From Oryzias latipes (lineage: Eukaryota; Chordata; Actinopteri; Beloniformes; Adrianichthyidae): a stretch of DNA of 64,000 nucleotides. A program made the position numbers and the translations under genes. The notes under the pieces are model-generated. The model had not been told where the DNA came from, made no database searches, and was given only the letters and a program-made list of their open reading frames with translations. Below, piece by piece: positions 12,440 through 31,900 of the stretch; the stretch's first letter is position 1; every line of letters starts with the position of its first letter. The stretch lies in NCBI RefSeq assembly GCF_002234675.1, contig NC_019879.2, positions 26,782,773 to 26,846,772 of the forward strand. Direction: 5' to 3'.

Positions 12440-14027
12440 CCCTGTTGTATGCAGTGAATGCTTTTTGGACCGCATCAGCATCATCTTCCTGACAACCTGA
12501 GGCACAAATAAGACCATGGCTTTGGGATCCTACGTGATCTCCCTGGAAAAAAAAAAAAAAAAAGGGAACAGATAAAATTCACCCTGCTGACGCTGCAACA
12601 TTAAAAAGTCTGAAATAAAGAAATAGGAGTCTTTGTCATGTCTTTTAAATCTAGATTTTTTTGCCGTCTCTTCCCATGAACAAAACATGCACAAGCATAA
12701 AAACACAAGCTGTTTTTTTTCCTCATAGAGTGAATGTGATGATTCAAAACTCTCACCTCAACCCCAGAAACCTAGAGGTTCTTCCTGGGACCAGAGTACC
12801 AAGAATATGGATGTGATTTGTAGTAGAAAAAAAATCAGCCAAAACATTTCTAAGAGATTTATCATTTTGTTTACCTGGACAATGAAAGAGGTGCCAATAA
12901 AAAGTGTGAATGATTTTGTCATTATTTCAGCAGATTCTGCATGCAATTATACCCCGAAGCTTCTTATGTGGTTGCCAGAGAGCACCAATTGCCTGCTTCA
13001 TCTCAGTAATGTGGGAGTTAGTGATAGTTTCATGCAGGAAAGGGTTTGGTAAAGATTTAAGAAAATGCAAAATTCAACAAGATCATGAAAGTTTGTTATT
13101 CTGTTGTATTTCTGGAGACTCCAGGCAGAGTGTGTCTGTGATCTCGCTTAAGTTATATAATGAAATTGACATCAAACCTGGTCAGAAGGTGATCCAGATG
13201 CTGAGGAGGGTCCAGCTCTGGTTTAGGGTTGGTTTTTGAATCCACATGCAACGTCCGGTAAGAAAAAAGTGTGTCTCTCGTTTCAAATTCTTCTGGACCC
13301 TATTTGTATGTTTGAAAAAAAAGTTTTATTGCAGGAGGCGAAATTTATTTGTTTTGTTTTAGAAACTATTTTTACTTGGATCCGCTTCCAAAGAAAATTC
13401 TGCCAGTTTGTGCCTCTGAGGTCAGAATAAAATCTACACAAATCACAGCTTCTTAAACTTCAAGATTTCCTCCCAAAATCTGTTGAATCTGATTTTTTTT
13501 TGTCTTTTCCGTTTGTGCTGCTGGTTTCTGCGTTTAAAAGTCCACCTGTCGTGCTCATCTCTCTCTCTGTCAAAATCTCTTTTCCCTGCAGGTGAGTGTC
13601 GCCCGGGAGAGCAAGCGTTTACCTGCAGGCTCGCTAGCCCACATTTAAACATAAAAGAGTGGGAGGGGATGCAGAGGAGGAGGAGGAGGAGGGAAGGGCG
13701 GGAGAGCTGCCTCACCTGAAAACAATTTCATTCAATAAAACCTCCATTTAGTCTCAAAGTTAAAAATGTCTTGATAACGCTCAGAGCAGGAGGCAACTCT
13801 GATTGACAGATGAGAAATAACCCCTTCACAGGAAAATGTGGCAATAAATCTATAAATAAACTGAGACTTATTACGCATTTAGGATGTGATGATCAGGGTG
13901 GTGAGGTAAATCCAAAAACAATCCAAAAGGGAAATCCAAATCAAACAAAGGCCAAAAAACGTCATAAATCCACAGACAAGTCCAGGTCCAAAAACAGAAA
14001 AATTACCAACCTGCCAAGTTTGTTTTT
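12440..14027. other. Upstream region of tspear; no gene recognised
   Basis: This holds the presumed promoter and 5' UTR of tspear: in-frame ATGs run up to 12517, and a poly(A) run lies near 12546. A leucine-rich frame near 13640-13715 (minus) looks like a signal peptide but starts with GTG, not ATG, so I do not call it. A GGA-rich tract lies at 13676-13692. Nothing else could be supported. Confidence 0.45.
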
Positions 14028-14515
14028 AGAGACCCACTCCAATAAAAATAGTGTTTTTAACACATTCCTGTGGCCTTTTTCTCACAATTGAGGAGATAGA
14101 TAAACAAAATTAAGCTTAAAATTGCATTTCTGAGTATTGATGTTCAAATCTCTGCAGACAACAAAAAGGCCATTGGAAAAAGCTTGTAGTAGGCACAGCT
14201 ACAATCAGGCCAAAGCTCCCTGCTCTGCTCCATTCTGATGCGTCCACTTGCAGACAAATAGACCCACGTTCGTGTTTGCTTTCCTCATCTGAGCTGGAAT
14301 CTGGATTAAAACTGCACGGCTGGATAGCTCTGATATTGCTCGCCATTTTTGGGGAGCTGGGCCGTAAGCTAGCGAGAGAGTGTGTAAACAGACCCGCCCA
14401 CAACTCACAAGTGAATTTCTAATGAGTCACTGCCGCTCTGCAGAAACTATGTTTTAGAAAACAACATAATTATAATTAAAAGACCACTGGAAACGCTTCA
14501 AAAATAGAAAAAAAG
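14028..14515 (-). repeat. Repeat family C, near full-length copy with short protein-like frame
   Basis: In its forward (minus) orientation this ~480-bp repeat begins with a CCAGTGGTCTTTTAATTA-like segment, then CATAGTTTCTGCAGAG, TTGTGGGCGGG, an ATG-initiated frame (MASNIRAIQPCSFNPDSSS, then DEE, later CLQVDASEWS), and ends TTGGAGTGGGTCTCT. Related copies lie at 18085-18560, 19630-20003, 25040-25420, 33930-34240, 40600-40880 and 51900-52030. It behaves as a dispersed non-autonomous element; class not determined. Confidence 0.75.
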
Positions 14516-15063
14516 AGGACTCTTCTTTATTGACTGGGTAGGCAAAATACAAAACCCCTAAACGGACACAGAAGTTGAAAAAATTAGTACTGGTGTGCAC
14601 AAGAAAGACCCAACCAGGTGTGTGTCCTCTGAAGCTGCTGGAAAAGTAGCAGGATCAGGAGAATTTCTGGTCAAATGGCTCTTTTTGCTTTTGCAAAAAT
14701 AATGAAAAAGCCCTGATGGGACACAAATATCTGTGTAGTTCTAAAGCTACTTTCTTTGCAGAATTTTAGTGCCACGTGTCTTTTTCTGAGATCCAATCAG
14801 AACCAGACCTGAAGGTAATAAGCTCTCCTGACAGTCCAAGTAATCCAGAGGTCTCAGGCCGCAGAGACTGAATGCGACGTGTTTGTTCTGTAGACATGTC
14901 TGTTCTTGTCACAAACTAATGTCACATTTGTGGGGGATTTGGGTGGACGTTCAGAAATGATAAATGGAGCACTAGGAGGAGGACAACAGCGAAGAGACAA
15001 AGGGAAGAAGCAAAGGATTAATCTGCGACTGTGGCACAAAGGAGACCTGTATGCACAAAAAAA
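14516..15063. other. Intergenic, nothing recognised
   Basis: Between repeat family C and the (AT)n tract. No gene or repeat family recognised. Confidence 0.4.
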
Positions 15064-15089
15064 AATATATATAATAATATATATATATA

Positions 15090-15157
<68 letters not shown>
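15064..15157. repeat. (AT)n microsatellite
   Basis: An almost pure TA repeat, interrupted once by TATAAAAATATA near 15086, ending in ACACACATGCATG. It gives YIYIYI frames on both strands that are not genes. Confidence 0.98.
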
Positions 15158-15165
<8 letters not shown>

Positions 15166-15334
15166 TGCATGTGCTGTGTGTTAATCAAATCTTTACTCAA
15201 AATTCTTGCAACGACCTATATTTTTTTTAAAGTGGACCCCAGGAAGAAGTTTTTACATTGGTAAAGACTAATAGGGATAAACAAATATGCAATCAGTTTT
15301 TACACAAAAAAATTCAACACAACACAACACCTTT

Positions 15335-15620
15335 CTGTGTGGAGTTTGCATGTTCTCCCCGTGCATGTGTGGGTTCTCTCCGGGATGTCCGGCTTCCTCC
15401 AACCGTCCAAAAACATGCTTCATAGGTTAATTGGTTAATCTAAATTGTCCTTAGGTGTGAGAGTGAATGGGTGTGTGATTGTGGATATTCTACCCTGCGA
15501 CAGACTGGCGACCTCTCCAGGGCATCCCCTGCCTTCGCCCAAGTGGCCGGGATAGGCTCCGGCAGCCCCGTGACCCCGAAAGGGAATAAACGGTATGGAA
15601 AATGAATGAATGAATGAACA
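15335..15620 (+). repeat. Interspersed repeat family A, longest copy
   Basis: GTGGAGTTTGCATGTTCTCC, then TCCGGCTTCCTCC, CAAAAACATGC, TAATTGGTTAA, TCTAAATTG, CCTGCGACAGACTGGCGACC, GGATAGGCTCCGG and a (GAAT)n tail. This is a well-known teleost dispersed repeat. It serves as the consensus for five other copies in the window. Confidence 0.85.
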
Positions 15621-17869
15621 ACACAACAAAAAATGTCACAACAGCTAAATCTATAGATCTCTTTTGCCGGCCATGACTACAAGCTTGCTTTATTACATCA
15701 CCATGGCAACCATCTAAAATTCCTAAACAACCACAATTACCTTTGTCCAATTTCTAGACAAATTAAATTATTAATTTAAAAAAAATGGCTTACAAGTAAC
15801 AATTGGCAGTTCAAGTGGGCGTGTTTTATAAAAACTAGTTGTTCCAGCCTTTGATTGCGTACATTATTGTGCTTTCTATCAGGTTTGAAAAGACAATCCA
15901 ACTAGAATTTATAATAATCTCTGATTCTGAATTTGTAAAGTAGTTTTTCTTTTGAACTAGTCACATTTTTCATTGCTGTGAAGCTTTTCTGTTAAATACA
16001 TTTTGATGGTGAGACAAGCTGAATGTGTTTAGGCCTCAAAATGCATCCACTTAAAGTTTAACCTCACATCAACTTCAAAAGACGGGTTTAGTGAACTGCT
16101 ACCATGACAGATGACTTGACTGAATGACAACAGGTGAGGTGAAAATGTCAGATGTGGTACGTTTGTGATGATAAAATACTCCTTTTTACAGAGTATCTGA
16201 GTAGGACTTTAAAATCTTTACTTTCTTACTGCAAGGGCTCAACATCACCTTAGTTAGATACAATGAATCTAGAAAACCCAGTTTTACTAGCTTCCCAAAG
16301 GGGGAACATCTTCTCCAGGATCATGGAGGCTGCTGGTTATACCAGCTAGGCTTGGGTAGCTGAAGCCCCATTAATCACCGAGGAGCTTTTCCAGCAGCAG
16401 ACTCGGGTCTGTTTGCCGAGTGAAATCCGTTTGGGGCCTTTGTCTCTGGCAGAGCCGAGATAACTGCAGACGGGAGAAGCACCTCTGATCCCAGGCTTTC
16501 AGATCCCTCAAATCCCAGTTTAAACAAGACACTGGATCCAGTCCAGCAGGCAGAGACGGCACTGAACTCAGACACCTCCGGAGTCACATAGCACCGTGTG
16601 AGTCAGACAGTCAAAGCTCATATAGAGCAGGATTTACAAAAGTCCGACAGGGTGTCTTCATGTTTGAATTAAATAAGGGAAACACTTAAGTAAAATATAA
16701 ATACTCAATTGTTTGTTGATGATGTGCTTTTATTCCCTTGTTTGTTTTTCATGATTTCTGATGCATTCAGCTCATCACAGCAGCAACTGGCTTGAATTTT
16801 GGAGAGCTCATGTCTTCATTCATTTCATTAAAGGCTGTATGTTGTTACCTCAAGTCTTTTCTAGTCGGTTTGAATAATTAAACAGCTCAGAATTCGCGGA
16901 CATTTTAACTGAAAACCTATAATAGTTCCAAACTGTAAATGTTTTTATTGTTTATTTATATAGTCATCCATTGAGTAAATGAATACCTTTTTTTTCCACA
17001 TTTTTAAAATGCATTTACAGAACAAAAGTGTATTTTTGTATTTTCTTGTTCTGTCCAAGTCCCATCTTTCTTTACAAATGTCATTTTCTGTTATTTCTTA
17101 TAATTAAAAAATATAATAAATCAACAAAAGACTGAAAAGATTCTCTAAATTTGAATCTTTTGAGTTTGATCTCATCTTGTAATCTTAAATCTAATTAGAT
17201 TATTGACAATTTCTTGGGAAAAAACCTTCTTGGAAAAGACAGTAAATCACAAGTCTTTATGGGATAAAATGTAGAAACTTCTTTTCTGTTGGGGATTATA
17301 GGTTTAAGTGCATAATTTTGGTATAAGCCATAAATTAAGCGATTATTTGGGTATTTCCTTAAATTAGTTGGTTCAGATCTGCTGCTCATCAGGAAAAGCT
17401 CAAGATTCCAGGAAATATCTGATATTTTTAAATGTTTTTCTTTTATTTTGTAGATCTCTTCGTGGCAAACTCCTGCTAACATGTCTGAGGATTTAAGATT
17501 TAAACTTAAACCTGTAATCCCTGGGAAGTCCTGTGCTTCACTGTCTTTTCCACGTTTTCCTTCTTCTTTTTTTTAACAAATAAAAAAAGTCTCAAATAAT
17601 TGAATTCATTATTAAAGGTAAATTTAAAAACTATGGGACCAAAAAATTCAGCTCAGATCAGATTTTAATGGACCTTTAGATTTACTTTACTTTTATGGAG
17701 TCCTCCTTCTATATATATATGAATTTGAGCTTCATGTGCACTAAGATTTACTTAACTACTTTACGATTTACTATACTCTTAGATCACGAGTGGGTCGGTC
17801 GCTGGTGCGGACAGATTCCTAGAATATAATTTCTTCACAACTGCATCCAGGCTGGTTTCTGTTTCTAAT
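15621..17869. other. Intergenic, nothing recognised
   Basis: AT-rich sequence between tspear and ube2g2. A GC-richer block at about 16370-16610 has short frames on the minus strand but no recognisable protein. Confidence 0.4.
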
Positions 17870-18028
17870 ACGTTTTAACCTTTTCTATGGGTCCTTTTGG
17901 CTTTCATTATGTTGGGTGCTGGGAGCATTATGTATTTTTTTATAATTTTATTTTTAATTTCATGCCTGTGAAGCACTTTGCGTTAGTATGTAAAGTGCTT
18001 TAATGTACAGATACAGTTTGATTTGATT
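17870..18028 (+). repeat. LINE/SINE 3' tail-like repeat
   Basis: GTGAAGCACTTTGCGTTAG, then AAAGTGCTTTAATGTAC, then TTTGATTTGATTC. The same tail pattern is seen near 31860-31915 (AAAAGTTCTTTATAAATAAA, then GTTTGATTTGAT), and reversed near 25803-25860. Confidence 0.55.
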
Positions 18029-18084
18029 CTTGCTGTAAAAGTTGTTAATTCAAGTCACACTCTGATCAACATTTGATTCCTTTT

Positions 18085-18560
18085 GCTTCCAGTGGTTTTT
18101 TAATTACCACTTTGCTGGTTTTAATCAAAATCGTGTTGTTTTCTAGGACATAGTTTCTGCAGAGTGTCTGTAGTTTATTAGCAAATCACCTCTGAGTTGG
18201 GGGCGGGACTGTTGGCGAGGAGTAAGCCTGTGCTCATGTCCCATCATCCCTTTGTTTACATTCTCTCCCGCGAGCCCATCACCAACCCCAACCCAACCAG
18301 TGCGACAAAAATGGCAAGTATTATTGGAGCTATCCAGACGTACAGTTTTAGGCCAGATTCCAGCTCGGACGAGGAAAACGAAGGATCTATTTGTTTGCAA
18401 GTGGATGCATCAGAATGCAGTGAAGCAGGGAGCTTTAGACCAACTGATTATAGTATTTATGTAACAACTACAAGCTTTTTCAAAGGACATCTTTATCATC
18501 TGCTTCTGAGTCAGCACAAAATGGATAAAGAAATACTTGCAACAAGTTTTCTTTAAATAA
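18085..18560 (+). repeat. Repeat family C, forward copy with open short frame
   Basis: Starts CCAGTGGTTTTTTAATTA and continues CATAGTTTCTGCAGAG and GGGGGCGGGACTG. Its frame begins ATG at 18311: MASIIGAIQTYSF, RPDSSSDEENEGSI, CLQVDASECSEAGSF, TTSFF. Compared with the 14 kb copy it has an in-frame three-residue difference after DEE, so the reading frame is kept. Function of the frame unknown. Confidence 0.75.
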
Positions 18561-18850
18561 ACTGTAATCCTAGTAAGATTACTCAAAGGTCTAAAATCTT
18601 AGTTGTGCTTGAAAGCTAAACACCTGACTTTAAGAAACTGTGACTTACAGATCAACCTTCAGACAGGGTTTGAGGAGAATCTGAAGGATCCAGAACTTTG
18701 AAGAGTCTTGTGTTGTCTTGTCTTCCTCTTTGCTCACCTCCTTCCTGGTTGACTGAAGTTATGCAGCGATTCACGGCTGCAGATTCCCACACTTCCTCAC
18801 ATTTTGCAGAGAGTAAACCAACATAACAAGCACCTCACTCTTTCATTGCC

Positions 18851-18856
18851 TTTATT
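18851..18856 (-). terminator. Polyadenylation signal of ube2g2 (putative)
   Basis: AATAAA on the minus strand, about 335 bases beyond the ube2g2 stop codon, at the end of a non-repetitive stretch. Fits a short 3' UTR of about 18840-19189. Confidence 0.5.
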
Positions 18857-19189
18857 GATCTATTTGTGAAATCAGACAAATCCACAGGAGACGTTGCAGC
18901 AGAGCTACGACGGCCCGGCTGTGAAAGCCCAACTGCGCATCGTGAGGATCCTGCGTCACGAAGACAGACAGTCTAAAAAGTCCGAAGAAGTCCAACGCCG
19001 CTGTGACCACTAAAGCAAGAGTCTGGGGGAGGAGACTAGCAGAGGAGGTAAGAAGACATGCAGTGTACGGCTGCTGACGCGCCTTGACGAGCACCCTCCC
19101 ATCAGTCTGTCCATGTCAGCGGCTCTGTGTGCTGGTGGTTTCCATGGTGATGGTCTTTCACCGACAGACGCCCTGACGAGACGTCCTCC

Positions 19190-26928
<7,739 letters not shown>

Positions 26929-27083
26929 GGTCTTTACCGGAAATAATCCAAACAAAAACAAGAAAACAAAACCTGTTCGGCGTGGAACTTCCACCACCTC
27001 AACGGACCCCCAATGGTCCTGCTGAGCATGCGCGCACGATACGTCTGAGTTATTGCGGGTGCCGCTAGGGGTGTTGCGAGTTA

Positions 27084-27097
27084 GCGCCCTCTTCTGG
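27084..27097 (-). promoter_or_regulatory. CTCF-like motif upstream of ube2g2
   Basis: The minus strand reads CCAGAAGAGGGCGC, one mismatch (A at the Y position) from the CTCF core CCASYAGRKGGCRS. It lies about 160 bp upstream of the ube2g2 ATG, between ube2g2 and il10rb. Motif match only. Confidence 0.35.
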
Positions 27098-27299
27098 TCT
27101 GGCGTAAAAGTCACAAAAAAGTATGGAAATAAATTAGCCTGAAAAAAACAAAAACAGAGAAATATCTGAAACTTTTTTTTTAAGTCCAAGGCCAGAGACA
27201 AAGGAGTTTTAGAGCCACCACTACAGAAAAACAAATAAAAAAGAAGAATATGTGAGTGTAAAGTTGTAAGAGGATGAGAAACAAAATCCATGTTTTATG

Positions 27300-28330
27300 C
27301 AAATAAAGTCTAAAATTATAAAATTACATGTCAAATTTTACCAACATTAAGTTTTACATGTCTGACTTTAAAAGTTGTGATTTTGCAAGGAAAAAGTCAT
27401 GGTATTTTTTTTAACTTGGAAAAAAAGGGAAAGCAGAATTCTCAACATTCTTGAGCAGTGCAATGTACGTCAGATTTCTATGACGGAGTCGTAGGGTCAC
27501 CATAAAAGAAGGAAAATAAAAAAAGAATACAAGAATAAATTTGGAAAATTGTTGGAAAACTTAATATATTAAAAAAAAAGCAATTTACAAGAATAGATTT
27601 GTAAATTGAAAAATGTAAATGTTACATTTAGCTTTAAATTATTTCAACAAAAACAATCGAACAATCAGTTTAATTCATGTTGCCTACCATTAAGAGAACT
27701 CCAATGGACATCCGCTTTTTGTTTGTAAAAATACAATTTTAATTTCATGACGCTGTAACTTAATTTTGAAATAAAACATAACTTTTCTCCTGTAAAATTC
27801 AAATAATAAATGTATAATCTTATTTTCATAGAATGTTTTCCTCATAATTTTACAACTCATTCCCTTAAAATTTGGGCATTTTCCTTTACGTGTTAAGACT
27901 TTTTCCTCATAATTCTATGATTTATTGTCATAAAAGTTAAATTTTCCCCCCATAAGTTTACAACCTTATTCTTATGAGATTTTTGCACATTTTTTAAAAT
28001 TTTACTTTTCTTATAACTCTACATCTTTTTATCTTTTCAAACTTTTTATCCCCCCCCCCCGAATTGTTTGATTTGATTCACATGATTATATGACTTTATC
28101 TTCGTAAAAATTTGTTCCTTTTTTTCTCAGAATTTTATATTTTCTCAAAATCTTACAATTTTTACCCTTGCAAGATATATACTTTTTCCTCATAATTTTA
28201 TGTCTGTGCTTCTTTAAAATTTTGACTTTTATCTAATAATTTTATGACTATAATATACATTTATTTGGGTAAAATTTCAACTTTTTCATATAATAGTATT
28301 ACTTTTAATTGTATTAAAAGCATATAATTG
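27300..28330. repeat. Decayed AT-rich minisatellite-like region
   Basis: Phrases such as TTTTTCCTCATAATTTTA, CTTATTCTTATGAGATTTTT, TCTTCGTAAAAATTTG and ACTTTTATCTAATAATTTTA recur every roughly 20-45 bp. This is the pattern of an old tandem repeat built from (ACTTTTTCTCATAATTTTAT)-like units. Exact period and copy number cannot be given by eye. Confidence 0.55.
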
Positions 28331-28432
28331 TATGTTCCATTTTATTCTCATATGAAACATATTTTGTAGTGACTATCACTCTTTTGTAATTGAGAAACTA
28401 AGATACATAAAACCAGTCTTGGTTGTAAATTT

Positions 28433-28699
<267 letters not shown>

Positions 28700-28903
28700 T
28701 TTTTTTCTAAATGGTACCATTTTGCCATCGACGGGTTTCCATACAAACTAGACCTTTACGCGCAGGGAAGTTTCGTTTTGTTGTAATTCCCCGCCTCTTG
28801 TTGATCAACGCTACCAGGAAATTACAGACGCTTGGCTTTCTTCTGAACGGGGACACGTTAGCTTTTGTCTCCAGGCTGAAGGAACATGTTACAGACTGAC
28901 AGC

Positions 28904-31900
28904 ATGTGGAGATGCGTGTGCGCGCTCGTCCTGACCTTTCCTGCTTACTCCACAGGTAACTCCAGACTCACTATCCAGTTGTGATTATTTTTTGAATGAG
29001 CGTTGATGGGGAACTATAACGCTTTACAGGATTCGCTGCTGCGTGGTTTCGTGTATTGAGATCAGTTCTACGGAGATTGAATGTATGTTTCTCACCACGC
29101 AGCGGTGTCTGGAGTCCTCAACAGTCCCACAAACGTCCAGCTGACGTCGACAAACATGGATCTGGTTCTGAAGTGGGATCCACCTGCAGGAGCCCCCAGG
29201 GACCTCGTCTACACAACTGAGTTAATTTTAAGGTAAGAAAAGCAGCATTTTCCGGTCAAATTCAGGAAAACAAAAGCATCAATCTGAAACTTTTCTGATG
29301 CGTAAAATGACCCATTTTCCAGGAAATGGATCCAGCCAAAAATACAGTCTGATTCATAAGCTTTGTTAACCCACACAGCAATGAAACCTGAGGCTGACTA
29401 AAAGCCAGCTGGCTGCATCAGCATCATGAACTCAAAGAAGAGAAGTCTGACCACAGACTCATTATAATAATAGATTTGTGTTCTTGTTCTATGATCCAAC
29501 AATTGTCTATTGTTCCCTGAAGTAAAACATTCCTGATTAAGTGTTTATCAAAGAGGAAATTCGGTCTTAATCTGTCTAAAATGTTCAAAGCGTCTCCAAA
29601 AACAAAGCACCATTGTTCAATTGTGCGCTAACATATTTATTTATTTCCCATTTGCAAAATACAAGAGTGATAAAAGAAAAATACTAAACAACTTTTTAAA
29701 TAATTACAGTTATTATTTCTAAAAAAAAATTTAAAAAAAAGCAGTTTAAGCATGTTGGAAAAAGAGTGGGAGGAAGCTGACCCTAGTTTTTATATACTTA
29801 CAATACACTCTTCATGATTATGTTTACATCAACTCTATAGTTCAATTTTATTTATATAGCCTAATTTTATCTTTCTGGTAAAGGAAAAACTCCTAAAAAA
29901 AAAGGAATTCCGGAAAAAAAAGAAGAAACCTCCATGGTGTCCCAGTGTTAGGACACTGTTTGTGCTGTTTCCACTCATGCATTATGTTTGAAACCACAGG
30001 AAGCCTCTTATGGACTCCAAACCAGGCTGCGTGAACACCTCCGCTCTGCAATGTGACCTGACCCACTTGGTTGTCAGCATCTATGGGAGGTACACCGGCA
30101 GGGTGAAGGCCCAGCTGGGTGCGCAGAGCTCAGCGTGGGCCAGCAGTGACGACTTTCTGCTGGACAAGCAGAGTGAGTGGATGTTATTCCCTTCGTGTTC
30201 TTCTGCAGATCCAAACTTCTGATCCAAACACTGATGGTAGTCGTCTTTGCTGATTTGTATGGGTAAACCCCCCCGTTTGGAAATCATCATGTTGTTCCAA
30301 CAGCAACAACGAACCTTCAGGAACAACCAGCGTGTTTTCTCAAACAAACATTCCTTTAAAAGCCCAATGCCATGCAAAATCAATTTTTGGAATTTTTAAG
30401 TATTATATTGCTCATTCCGTACAAAGAGAAACCCCAAAGTGGTATTTTGATCTATTCACGCATTTCTGAGAACCATTCGTCTTCTAAACCTCCTGGAGCC
30501 TATCCTGGCCGCTCGTGGGGGAGGGCAGGGAACACCCTGGACAGGTTACCAGTGTGTTGCAGGGCCACAAATCACACACCCACACCTAGGGACAAGTTTG
30601 AGTAACCAACAACCCTATGAAGCATGTTTTTGGACTGTGGGAGGAAGCCAGAGTCCCCGGGAAGAACATGCAAACTCCACACAGAAAGGTCTTCCAGCCG
30701 GGAGCCGGCCTTCTTGCTGTGCAAAAGTTCAGATTTTGTTTGTTTCCATGGGCGAAATGCAGACACGCTGCAGAGGCCGGCTCTGGGTTGACGTGATGAA
30801 ACGGGCGACACCCACAAGGACTGAAAGGCTCCACAGAGATCGAGTCGTTTTAGCCGAAATTTAGAAACACGATTATTAAATTATTGTGTTTTTAAACTTT
30901 GTTTTTGCTGTAGTGTACCCAGTTTCATGGTTTTTATGAGATCACTTAAATGTAATTTTAGCATTTCTACATGTCCATGTTGCTTTAAGGTTCCTTATGA
31001 TCTCCATTTTAACATTATATATTTTATTCTTTTCCCTTCTTCGTTTGAACTCCAGTGTTTTCCTCACGAGGATCCTCCACACCAGAGACTACTCCTTCTC
31101 CATTTACAGGGTGGTCGCGCTGGGATCTTTGGGGTCTGGCTAATAAGAAGGGTGTCCTCATGAGTGTAGGGGTGGGGGGTTGGAGCTGGTGTGGACCATT
31201 GACTGTAGACGGTATATGAGAACTGGACTGAGTGACTGTGACGTCACCCATACAAAATGTCTTAAATCCAGCTCCAACGAATTCAAAACAATTTCTTCGT
31301 AGTGAAGCACTGATTGGACCGAGTCGGTCTGAGTTTCTATGGCAACCACTCTCACCAATCAGAAGTAAGCTTTTTGGAAGTCCACACCCCTACCACTTGA
31401 AAGTAGGCAAATGATATCTGCCAATCAAAGGTTTTGAATGTTGGATGTGGGGTCCGGTCCAGCAGGCTCAACCTACTTTTATTGAGGCATCTGATTGGTC
31501 AATTTATAACTTGAATAAGTTGAATTACAGAAAAAGAAAGAATGGTTATTCTGACAAATAGAATGACTGAGTAATAGCGGTTTATTTCTCCTTGGAAGTC
31601 TATGGCATTTGAGTTTCCAGACTTCCTGAACGCCAGTGACAAGGAGTCACTCAGTCCAGTTTTCATACACAATCAACAGCGTGGACAGATTTCTGTTCTT
31701 ATTCCTATTTATGTCATTTTGTGTTTCCACAGTGTGGGTATGTGGGGGTTGAGAGCAATATACACTTTATGTGTCTTTAGTTTATATTTTTTACGTGAAG
31801 GACTTTGTTTTGTTTGGGTTTTCTTTTAGCTTGAACTAGATTTTCTTATTCTTAAAAGAGCTCCTTTTCACCATTGTATGAAAAGTTCTTTATAAATAAA

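Noticed and set aside
13443-13715. Leucine-rich signal-peptide-like frame on the minus strand (RPSLLLLLLCIPSHS)
   Set aside because: It begins with GTG, not ATG; the leucines come from a GGA-rich tract, and the real tspear exon 1 is at 12361-12439.
14854-15200. Frames of YIYIYI type on both strands
   Set aside because: They are produced by the (AT)n microsatellite, not by coding constraint. The same holds at 26124-26368 and 28419-28751.
16371-16587. Two overlapping minus-strand frames as a small gene
   Set aside because: No similarity recognised and no splice or promoter context; likely chance frames in a GC-richer patch.
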